A stretch of DNA of 17,482 nucleotides from Chrysochromulina tobinii (taxonomy: Eukaryota; Haptophyta; Prymnesiales; Chrysochromulinaceae). The DNA lies in NCBI GenBank assembly GCA_001275005.1, contig JWZX01000725.1:1-17482 (forward strand), given 5' to 3'. Positions 1-6,616 of the stretch are shown one piece after another (the stretch's first letter is position 1; every line of letters begins with the position of its first letter). Position numbers and translations under genes: made by a program. The notes under the pieces were generated by a model, which searched no databases, had not been told where the DNA came from, and saw only the letters and a list, made by a program, of their open reading frames with translations.

Positions 1-955
1 CTGAGAAAGCCGAGACGGCTGCGGCGGGGGCAGCGGATTTGGCCAGCAAGCTCAAAGCTGCCAAGCTCGAGCTCAGCCTTGCAGATAAGGTTGAGGAGCG
101 GCGGACGCTGAAAAACAAGGTGGCGGAGCTCGAGGCGTCGCTAGCCATCATGACCACCGCCTCCATGGCCTCCGCGCCACAGCCGTCTTCGCCAGCCCCG
201 AGCAACCGCTGGCGAAAGGCGGCGGCTGACAAGGAGAAGGCGCTAGTCGAGGCGGCCGAAGGGGCCATCAAGGTCGAAATGACCGAAAGGGGCGACGATC
301 TCAAGGCTGCAGCGGCAGTGGCCGAGGCGGCCCAGGCCGCGGCAGCACGTGCAGCTCCCGAGGCAGCGCAGTGGCAGCAGGGGCTTGCGGCCGAGGCGGC
401 CGAGAGGGCGGCGGCGGTCGCGGCGGCCGACGAGGAGAAGGCGCTGGTCGAGGCGGCGGCCGAGAAGGCCATCAAGGTCGAACTGACCGAAAGGTGCAAC
501 ACAGCTGACGATCTCAAGGCTGCAGCGGCAGCGGCCGAGTCGGCCTCGGCCGTGGAGGGGGCAGCAGCATCGGCGATGGCTGAGGCAGCAGCGACCGAAA
601 TGCTAGCAGTGGCCGAGAAGGCTTCTGCTGCTGTTGAGGCACTTGCTGATGAGTTGGTGGCTGAGAAAGCCGAGACGGCTGCGGCGGGGGCAGCGGATTT
701 GGCCAGCAAGCTCAAAGCTGCCAAGCTCGAGCTCAGCCTTGCAGATAATGCGGAGGAGCGGCGGACGCTGAAAAACAAGGTGGCGGAGCTGGAAGCAGTG
801 GCCGATGAGTCAGTGGCTAAGAAAGCCGAGACTTCTGCGGCGGGGGCGGATTTGGCCAGCAAGCTCAAAGCTGCCAAGCTCGAGCTCAGCCTTGCAGATA
901 ATGCGGAGGAGCGGCGGCCGCTGAAAAACAAGGTGGCGGAGCTGGAGGCAGCGCT
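1..955 (+). repeat. Three near-identical ~140-bp intragenic repeats (type A)
   Basis: Copies lie at about 1-138, 661-798 and 815-954. The first 87 bases of copies one and two are identical, and copy three differs by a few substitutions and a 3-base deletion. Shorter type B copies start near 231 and 430, and type C copies near 136 and 949. Identity at synonymous positions points to recent duplication or gene conversion, so the array is likely to vary in length between strains. Confidence 0.85.
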
Positions 956-1073
956 AGCCATCGTGACAACCGCCTCCATGGCCGCCGCGCCACAGTCGCC
1001 GCCGCTCCCGCCTTCGCCAGTCCCAAGCAACCGCTGGCGAAAGGCGGCGTCTGGCGCAACAAGGAGAAGCTGA
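3..1073 (+). CDS. Ala/Glu/Lys-rich repetitive coiled-coil protein, 5' end off window
   Basis: The reading frame is open from the first bases of the window to a TGA at 1071-1073, so this is the C-terminal part of a longer protein. It is made of three kinds of repeat. Type A (DLASKLKAAKLELSLAD, then an EERRTLKNKVAELEA segment) occurs three times. Type B (EKALVEAA, KVE(M/L)TER, DDLKAAAA) occurs twice. Type C (a Pro/Ser linker ending SNRWRKAA) occurs twice. Heptad-like Leu/Ala spacing with alternating Lys and Glu predicts long helical coiled coils joined by short flexible linkers. No signal peptide, membrane span or catalytic motif is visible. A structural or scaffold role is inference; I cannot assign a family. 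The last type C unit runs out of frame after an 11-base segment at 1050-1060 that replaces the 6 bases found in the first unit, and the stop follows at once. The next ORF begins in the same frame directly after this stop. Confidence 0.65.
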   Translation, partial: EKAETAAAGAADLASKLKAAKLELSLADKVEERRTLKNKVAELEASLAIMTTASMASAPQPSSPAPSNRWRKAAADKEKALVEAAEGAIKVEMTERGDDLKAAAAVAEAAQAAAARAAPEAAQWQQGLAAEAAERAAAVAAADEEKALVEAAAEKAIKVELTERCNTADDLKAAAAAAESASAVEGAAASAMAEAAATEMLAVAEKASAAVEALADELVAEKAETAAAGAADLASKLKAAKLELSLADNAEERRTLKNKVAELEAVADESVAKKAETSAAGADLASKLKAAKLELSLADNAEERRPLKNKVAELEAALAIVTTASMAAAPQSPPLPPSPVPSNRWRKAASGATRRS

Positions 1074-1187
1074 ATGGCCGTTCCACGTTCCACGTTCGCC
1101 TCGTGCTCGTACCAACACCTAAGAATAGAATTAACCGCCAATTCACACCATAAGCTCCGGTGTTCACAACACGACTTCGGGCCTGCG

Positions 1188-2258
1188 ATGCAGAGCGAGG
1201 CCTTTCTCCGCGACGTTCACGAAACGCTGCTGCGCTTCTGCGGTTGCGCAACAGCGTCCGCCGATAGACGCCCTCCAGTCGCCTACAGTCGCCCGAAAAA
1301 AGCAGGTTGCCCGACGCGTGGCGTCATGTACTACTACTGCGGCACCTCGAAGACGCCAATGGAAGATAACATCTTGTTGGCGCCGTTTGATGACCCCACA
1401 AACCTTGCGAAGAATGTGGAGACAGGAGTGGTCAAAGGCGTGGCTGTTACTGTGCATGATGGGCGTGTGGACAATGAGCTCATGGGTCGCGGCACCCAGC
1501 CTATGCGCGTGCTTGACACGAGAGGTCTGCTACTGCAGCAGCATGTCTCTAAAGTGAGCGACTTCTGGGACGAGGCTCTGGTCTTGTCCCTTCACTACCC
1601 TGAGATGCAACGTCTTTCCCAGGAGCTCACCAAGTGCGACCGCACGGCGGTGGCCGCGCATGCACTTCGAGGCAACAAGACCGAAATGGGACGTCCTGCG
1701 GCCTATTTTGTGCATAACGATTTCAGCGACCGCCTCAAGGCTCTCTACGAAGACCTGATTGCCTCAGGTGACAGGAATATCATCACCGACGCCGTGTCCG
1801 CAGGGGGTCTTGGAGTCACCTCCGAGCAGTTCAAGGCAGGCAGGCTCGTGGTGTTAAATTACTGGAGGCCCATGCAAAAGGAACCAATCCAGCGCAACCC
1901 GCTCGCAGTCATCGATTCTACTACCATGCAACGAAGTGAAGTCGTGCAGTTCCCCCACTACATGCGGCAGGCCTATGGCAGCTTTGTCAAATTCTTCCGC
2001 ATCCCGACGAACCCACACGTGAATGTGGGCATCAGGCCGAGCGACGAGCACCGGTGGTACTACTTTCCGGGGATGACACGTGATGAAGTCCTCGCGTTCA
2101 AGAATTACGATTCCTCCGCGCCGCAGCCAGGCAACGGGATCGGCATGCACACGTCCTTCGATGACCCGAACACTCCGGCCTCCGCTCCCTCGCCGCGCGA
2201 GTCCATCGAAATTCGCGTCCTCTGCTTCTGGTTTGGAGCGGGCGACGGGGGCCGTTGA
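1188..2258 (+). CDS. CmcJ/AsaB-like putative Fe(II)-dependent oxygenase (hydroxylase/desaturase)
   Basis: A protein of 356 aa from the ATG at 1188. The frame is open back to an ATG at 1074, which directly abuts the upstream stop, and recognisable homology starts only near the ATG at 1326. It matches the CmcJ family, named for a cephamycin biosynthesis protein and including fungal AsaB-type and gibberellin-desaturase-like enzymes. Visible family blocks are YFVHNDFSDRLKAL (about 173-186), LNYWRP then EPIQRNPLAVID (about 223-243), HRWYYFPGMTRDEVLAFK (288-305) and HTSFDDP followed by RESIEIR (321-343). His176 and Asp178 (codons at 1713 and 1719) form an HxD pair, and His321 (codon at 2148) is the likely third iron ligand; that assignment is inference. 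Such enzymes hydroxylate or desaturate small molecules; the substrate here is unknown. No targeting peptide is obvious. The gene is convergent with an FAD monooxygenase about 400 bases away. The family is best known from bacteria and fungi, so transfer is possible. Confidence 0.8.
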   Translation: MQSEAFLRDVHETLLRFCGCATASADRRPPVAYSRPKKAGCPTRGVMYYYCGTSKTPMEDNILLAPFDDPTNLAKNVETGVVKGVAVTVHDGRVDNELMGRGTQPMRVLDTRGLLLQQHVSKVSDFWDEALVLSLHYPEMQRLSQELTKCDRTAVAAHALRGNKTEMGRPAAYFVHNDFSDRLKALYEDLIASGDRNIITDAVSAGGLGVTSEQFKAGRLVVLNYWRPMQKEPIQRNPLAVIDSTTMQRSEVVQFPHYMRQAYGSFVKFFRIPTNPHVNVGIRPSDEHRWYYFPGMTRDEVLAFKNYDSSAPQPGNGIGMHTSFDDPNTPASAPSPRESIEIRVLCFWFGAGDGGR

Positions 2259-2657
2259 GACCGGACCCTGGGTCCCTGAGCGTCCTGAGACTCGCGTAGC
2301 GGAGGCGCGGAGTGCGGAGGCAGCGCAGCACGGAGAGAGGGGTTGGGGCCGGGTCAGGGTACTGTAGGGTTCCGCTACACCGTCAGTGGGGGCCCGAACG
2401 CGAGACGGCTGCGCTTCTTCGGTCGGTCAGGGTTTCGTCGTGCGCGTGGTCCCGCGATCGGGCTCCAACCCACCAACCATGCCACCATCCGACCCGACCG
2501 TGGGTCCGGGGAGCGGGGTGCGTCATGGGGTGCGTGGGACCGTCCACGTGCGACGTGGACGCGCGAAAACGGTTAACGCGGCTTGAGCTCCACTACACCG
2601 CACCGCACGCCCGTAACTTGTAAAGACACGCGATGCTCAGCAACGGCGTATCACCTA
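2259..2657. other. Convergent intergenic region, shared 3' ends
   Basis: This 399-base stretch lies between the stops of two converging genes. Short overlapping ORFs are present in several frames but none shows domain-like composition. It holds two small inverted repeats: GGACCC/GGGTCC around one base (2263-2275), and GTCCACGT/ACGTGGAC around three bases (2542-2560). No RNA gene is visible. Confidence 0.5.
2542..2560. repeat. Perfect 8-bp inverted repeat with 3-base loop
   Basis: GTCCACGT-GCG-ACGTGGAC. It could form a hairpin in RNA from either strand, or serve as a dyad protein-binding site: it contains a CACGTG core (G-box/E-box type, 2545-2550). It lies between the 3' ends of two genes, so a role in 3'-end formation is as likely as a regulatory one. 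Function is not shown. Confidence 0.45.
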
Positions 2658-4007
2658 TCATCTTGGCGGCGGCAGATCCGGCGCCGTGGCGAGCGGCCAG
2701 GCTGCACGCGTGCTCGCGGGCACGTCGCCGAGCGAGAACTCGAGTGCGGCGTCGAAGACGAGGCCGTTGAGGGGCTGGGGCACGAAGCGCATCGCGTTGC
2801 GGACGGCCTCGGCCGGCGGCGACGTGGGCCGCGCGAGCGCCGCCGTAAAGGCCGTCGCGAGGCGGCACTGACGCACGCGCGCCTCATGAGACCCCTGGTA
2901 GCTTGCAAACGCACGCTGCCACGCGCCGTCGTTCAAGGGCGGCTTGCCGGCGCGGCCGTCGGCGCCGGCGCCGAGCGCGGCGCAGAGGGCCTCGCCCAGC
3001 AGGTACGCGCCCTCGATGCTCGCTGCCGCGCCCTGTGCCAGGTTGATCGGCAGCGCGTGTGCTGCATCACCCACGAGCACACAACGACCCGTCCACCAGC
3101 GGCCGCCCGCTGGTAAGGGTGGCGCCATCAGAACACGCTCCGCACGGAACGCGTCCATCGAGTGTGCGGGAGCGGCGGCCTGCTCTTGCGCCATGGACGC
3201 CTCGGCGGCGGCGCACGCAGCTGCGTGCAGCACCGTCGGGATCGGATCGTGCCAGCCCTCGTACGCCGCGCGCAGTGAGGCCATGCCGCGAGCGTCGGCG
3301 CGCTCATCGACGCTTCCGACGGCGAGAGGTCGCGTCGCAAACCAGAAGCCGCCCCCGCCGGCGAGCGGCACGACGGCGAAGCGGCGGCCGGCCGAGAGGG
3401 TCTCGAAGGCGAGCGACGGCGTTGCCGACGCCCGCTGTGCGAAGATGCTCTTGAGCGCGCCGGGCGATGAAGGCAGCAACAAGCCACCATGCGACACGAA
3501 GCCCGTGTCAATGGCCGCGGCGCTGTCGCCTCCGAACGCGAGGCGACGAATGGCCGAGTTGGCGCCGTCGGCACCGACGACGATTTCGCCCTCAACGGTG
3601 ACCCCGGTTGCCAACTTCAGCGTCACGCCCTCCGCCGACTGGTGCAACTCGACCACCTCACCACTCTCACTCTCCAGAGGAAGGCCGTCCACCAGGGCTC
3701 GCAATAGCGCCGACTCGCGCAGAGCGACGACGCGCGAGTTATTGGCGTGTGTGTCCGTGCTGCGAGAGAGCCAGCGGCCATCCACCGACCTGTAGGCCGC
3801 CGCCGGGATGCGCAACTCTGTGTCCAGTGTGCTTCCGAGGCCGAGCTTCCGCAGGGCAACCTGAGCGCGGCCCCAGATGCCGAGGCCGCGATCGACGCGC
3901 CGCGTCCTCGAGGCCTCGAGGACGCGAGTTGGCACGCCACTCAGCGCGAGCGACCGGGCTAACGTCAGGCCTGCGACGCCGCCGCCGACTATGATCACTG
4001 AGCGCAT
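2658..4007 (-). CDS. Class A FAD-dependent monooxygenase
   Basis: A 449-aa flavoprotein hydroxylase of the p-hydroxybenzoate/salicylate hydroxylase superfamily, which also includes UbiH and zeaxanthin epoxidase. The N-terminal Rossmann motif VIIVGGGVAGLTLARSL (4-20) binds FAD, and Glu31 ends the second strand and should bind the adenosine ribose. Arg97 lies in the conserved R..LL.AL segment. The DG motif GADGANSAIRR is at 145-155, and the GD motif GRCVLVGDAAHALPINLAQG at 307-326. These enzymes use NAD(P)H and O2 to hydroxylate or epoxidise a small substrate; the substrate cannot be read here. Family variants are seen: the usual GQG after the GD motif is AQG, and the ED further on is EG. Residues 262-282 form an Ala-rich insertion. 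The start is at the GxGxxG strand, so there is no transit peptide and the protein is probably cytosolic. It is divergent from the HDAC-like gene and convergent with the CmcJ-like gene. Confidence 0.88.
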   Translation of the reverse strand: MRSVIIVGGGVAGLTLARSLALSGVPTRVLEASRTRRVDRGLGIWGRAQVALRKLGLGSTLDTELRIPAAAYRSVDGRWLSRSTDTHANNSRVVALRESALLRALVDGLPLESESGEVVELHQSAEGVTLKLATGVTVEGEIVVGADGANSAIRRLAFGGDSAAAIDTGFVSHGGLLLPSSPGALKSIFAQRASATPSLAFETLSAGRRFAVVPLAGGGGFWFATRPLAVGSVDERADARGMASLRAAYEGWHDPIPTVLHAAACAAAEASMAQEQAAAPAHSMDAFRAERVLMAPPLPAGGRWWTGRCVLVGDAAHALPINLAQGAAASIEGAYLLGEALCAALGAGADGRAGKPPLNDGAWQRAFASYQGSHEARVRQCRLATAFTAALARPTSPPAEAVRNAMRFVPQPLNGLVFDAALEFSLGDVPASTRAAWPLATAPDLPPPR

Positions 4008-4213
4008 TGACTAGACCTGGTGGGCGCATTCTTTTCACAAGGTCGCGCGAAATTTATTTCGGCGGCGCTTCCACGAGGCGGAATACTTACACGTGTTGGA
4101 GCTCAAGAACCGGGGAAACTTACTGTCGATGTTGAATTTTCTGAAACGTGCGACTTTTCCACACGAGGCGCCTAAACGACCTGCGAATCGCTCCCTGATC
4201 GCTCCCTTCGGCA
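4008..4213. promoter_or_regulatory. Divergent promoter region with E2F-like site and AT-rich dyad
   Basis: About 206 bases separate the ATG of the FAD monooxygenase (-) from the preferred ATG of the HDAC-like gene (+). The segment holds GCGCGAAA at 4045-4052, which is TTTCGCGC on the minus strand and fits the E2F/DP consensus. This overlaps a dyad CGAAAT-TT-ATTTCG at 4048-4061, the most AT-rich spot in the gap. Shared control of the two genes is inference; no TATA box was recognised. Confidence 0.35.
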
Positions 4214-5859
4214 ATGGCGCGGTCAGTGAGCCTCTTCCACGACGAGAGGATCTCCGTGCACGCCTCCATCGAGGGCAGCCTGCTCAAACCGCACATATTG
4301 AAGTGCGTGCGCCGCGCGCGCGCGCTGCGAGTGCCAGTGGGAGAGCGCTCAGCGCGTTCCCAGGCACCCACAGATTCTCAGAGGCCCTCCCGCTGACGCA
4401 CGCGCGCCGATCGTACGCTCGCAGGCTCACCTACGAGCTCATCAAGGCATACGGCCTGCTGAATCACGTCAGCCTGCGCCTGACACCAACGCAGTGGCAG
4501 CCGGCGTCTGTGGCCGAGGTGACGCGCTTCCACACTGATGCATACGTGCACTTCCTAGAGCAGCTTGAGAGCAACGCCGCCGAGGTGCGCGACGAGGCGG
4601 GCAACTACGTGCTCAACCCGAGCGTCGTCTTTACCGAGACGGCGTGGCTATACTCGCAGGCCTACACGGGCGGCTCGCTGGCTGCGGCGCGCATGCTGCG
4701 GAGCAGCGAGACCGACATCGCCATCTGCTGGATGGGCGGGCAGACGCACGCGCGGCGCGACTGTGCGTCGGGCTTCTCGTTCGTGAACGACGTGGTGCTC
4801 GCGATCCTGGCGCTGCTACAGCCGTCCGTCGAGGAGCCGAACGAGGAGCGTCGCGTGCTCTTCCTCAACCTGGACGCCTGGCATTGCTCGGGCGTCGAGG
4901 AGGCCTTCTACACCACAGACCGCGTGCTGTGCCTCTCGCTGCACCACCGCGCCGACGGGGTGTACCCGGGCTCGGGCGGGAGCGCCGACTGTGGCGAGGA
5001 GCGCGGCAAGCACCACACGATCAACCTGCCCGTCTCCGACGGCCTCACCGACGAGAACCTCGATGCGCTACTGCTGCCTGTGCTTGCGGCGGCGGCGGAG
5101 CGATTCTGCCCGCACGTGATTGTGTGCTGCGCGGGCGCGGGCTTGATCGCGGGCGACCGGCTCGGATGCCTGAACGTGTCGCTCGACGGCCACAGCAGAG
5201 TCCTCAAGGCCCTCATGTCTCTTGAGCTCCCTCTGCTCGTTCTGGGCGGCTGCGGCTTCACGCAGCTCAATGCGGCCAAGGTCTGGTGCCACGCCACCGC
5301 GACGCTCTGCGGCGTCGAGCTACCGATGGCGCTGCCCGAGCACAGTTACATGGACTACTACTTGCATGAGCCTACGCTCTCCGTGCCGACCTGCACCCTC
5401 GACAACCGCAACAGCGCCCTCGCCCTCGAGGCACTGAAGGAGACAGCCTTATACTCTGTGGAGCAGATGCCTCAGCGTGTGAAGCCGCAGCTCAAGCCCG
5501 TGCGAGCGGCGGCGCCACCGGCGGACGCGCCGCCGCCGCTTGCTCGCACGTCGACGTCTGTCATCGGCGGCGCCTCCGCCTGCATCGGCCTCGCCGCGAC
5601 CGGCGCGCCGCCAACAGACGTCGAGATGCGATCTGCGCGTACTCGATGTGAGTCAACAGCGGACGCGTCGGCGGCGGCGAGCGGCATGGAGCCCGCAGCG
5701 GTGCCTCCGGCTAGCGCCGACGAAGGGGGGGGGGCGCCTGCGCCCGTGCCCGCGGGCGAGAACGGTGCCGTGGTGGGCATGGACGTGGACGGCGGCGAGG
5801 GCGATGCAGGTCGCGAGCGGATAGACGACGACATGGTCGCCGAGGAGCACCGGCGGTGA
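4214..5859 (+). CDS. Class I HDAC-fold protein (HDAC1/RPD3-like), predicted catalytically inactive
   Basis: From about 4380 the protein aligns with class I histone deacetylases throughout: FVNDVVLAILALL, GVEEAFYTTDRVLCLSLHH, GDRLGCLN, LPLLVLGGCGFT and a matching C-terminal helix region to about 5490. A Pro/Ala/Ser-rich tail follows. The active site is altered. Relative to human HDAC1, His140 is Thr (codon 4744), zinc ligand His178 is Trp (4879), zinc ligand Asp264 is Gly (5140) and Tyr303 is Phe (5257). Asp176 (codon 4873) and His141 (4747) remain. Of the inositol-phosphate contacts, Arg270 is kept (GDR) but Arg306 is Leu. Zinc-dependent deacetylation is therefore not expected; a scaffold or partner role in a nuclear complex is inference. 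The preferred model starts at 4214 (SVSLFHDERI resembles the first HDAC strand) and removes a 71-base intron, giving 524 aa. Without splicing, the frame runs from an ATG at 4129 (576 aa) with an unrelated N-terminus. Confidence 0.82.
4303..4373 (+). other. Predicted spliceosomal intron in the HDAC-like gene
   Basis: The donor is GTGCGT at 4303 and the acceptor CCCACAG ends at 4373; the length is 71 bases. Removal joins the 4214 frame (ending ...LLKPHIL plus two codon bases) to the downstream HDAC frame in phase, continuing FSEALPLTHARRSYARRL. The joined N-terminus places an HDAC-like first strand at the expected distance from the HPMKPHR-equivalent segment. There is no transcript evidence, and the unspliced frame is also open. 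Confidence 0.5.
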
Positions 5860-5916
5860 GCGCCGTAACGGGCGGATGAGCACCGGCACCAGCGAGCACC
5901 GGCAGCGAGCACCGGC
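5845..5916 (+). repeat. GAGCACCGGC short repeats at the HDAC-like gene 3' end
   Basis: Four exact copies of the 10-mer GAGCACCGGC start at 5845, 5878, 5894 and 5907. The first is inside the coding region just before the stop and the others follow it. The last two are spaced 13 bases apart. This looks like slippage or local duplication; no function is evident. Confidence 0.7.
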
Positions 5917-6616
5917 AGTGGCCTCTGGCAGGTAGCATCGGCAGGTCGGTGAGAGCTGCACGGCCACCTGCTGGAGCAGCTGCAGGTGCACGCGGTCGAG
6001 AAGCCGGCAACGGCAGGTCGACGCCCTCTCGTGCGCGGGGCGCCCGCGGCGGCGGCCGGGCATCCCCCATTCACACAGGCCTGGAAGCGGCGGCGCTCGC
6101 GGCAGCGGCAGCGCTCAGGCCGATTTTGCTCAGTTCGTATTGGCGCGCGTGCGACGGTCACGCCGGCGCGCTACGCCGGGGCACTCGAGAGAAGAGGCGG
6201 CCACAAACACGGTGTGGAGCCTCGTGTCGGCAGGCCGCGGTGGCTGCATGGCGTCTTGACGTGTGCCTCCTCTGTCCACTGTGTCGCGCTCTCGTGTTCA
6301 TCCACTTCTGGCTTCGCCCCCCCGGCGCTTTGACTTTCCTCCTGACGATTCACGATAGCGAGAAGCCTCGCCCCAAAAAGCATAATTCCTTTACCGCCCT
6401 ACGTCCCCTAACAAGACGCCACTCACGTCAAGGGTGCGCCGCGTCCAGGACCAGCGCCCACCCCAGGGCATCATCTGGGGCTGCGGGGGGTTCCGCAGAT
6501 GATCAGTTGCCCTTGACTTGACTTGACTTGACTTGACTTGACTTGACTTGACTTGACTTGTCTTGACTTGACTTGATTGACAGGTTGTAGTGCCCTTCAC
6601 ACCGCACGAAGAGAAA
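5860..6616. other. Intergenic region upstream of the Myb gene
   Basis: This 757-base gap contains no convincing gene. Open frames here on both strands are low-complexity Arg/Ala-rich translations of GC-rich DNA. It contains the GAGCACCGGC repeats, an inverted repeat ATCATCTG/CAGATGAT (6470-6477 and 6496-6503, 18-base spacer) and a TTGAC pentanucleotide array. Promoter and 5' UTR of the Myb gene should lie here. Confidence 0.5.
6513..6581 (+). repeat. (TTGAC)n pentanucleotide microsatellite
   Basis: Nine perfect TTGAC units (6513-6557) are followed by a TTGTC variant, two perfect units, a shortened TTGA and a final TTGAC, about 14 units in all. AG follows directly at 6582-6583, so the 3' edge reads TTGATTGACAG, which resembles a splice acceptor with stacked branch-point-like motifs. 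It lies 35 bases before the Myb ATG. Confidence 0.92.

Noticed and set aside
1074-1187. N-terminal extension of the CmcJ-like protein from 1074
   Set aside because: It starts directly at the upstream stop, is A/T-richer than the coding region and shows no family similarity.
2944-3795. 283-aa plus-strand ORF over the FAD monooxygenase
   Set aside because: It is antisense to a gene with clear FAD-binding motifs; its Ala/Ser/Arg-rich translation has no domain and is a shadow of GC-rich codons.
4093-4213. N-terminal extension of the HDAC-like ORF from 4093
   Set aside because: The frame begins with GTG, leaves little room for a divergent promoter and has no HDAC similarity; the 4214 start fits the fold better.
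5472-6161. 229-aa minus-strand ORF at the HDAC-like gene 3' end
   Set aside because: Arg/Ser/Ala low-complexity translation overlapping a real coding tail, with no domain.
6513-6581. TTGAC array as a CRISPR or bacterial -35 cluster
   Set aside because: Units are contiguous 5-mers without spacers and the context is eukaryotic, so a microsatellite is the simple reading.
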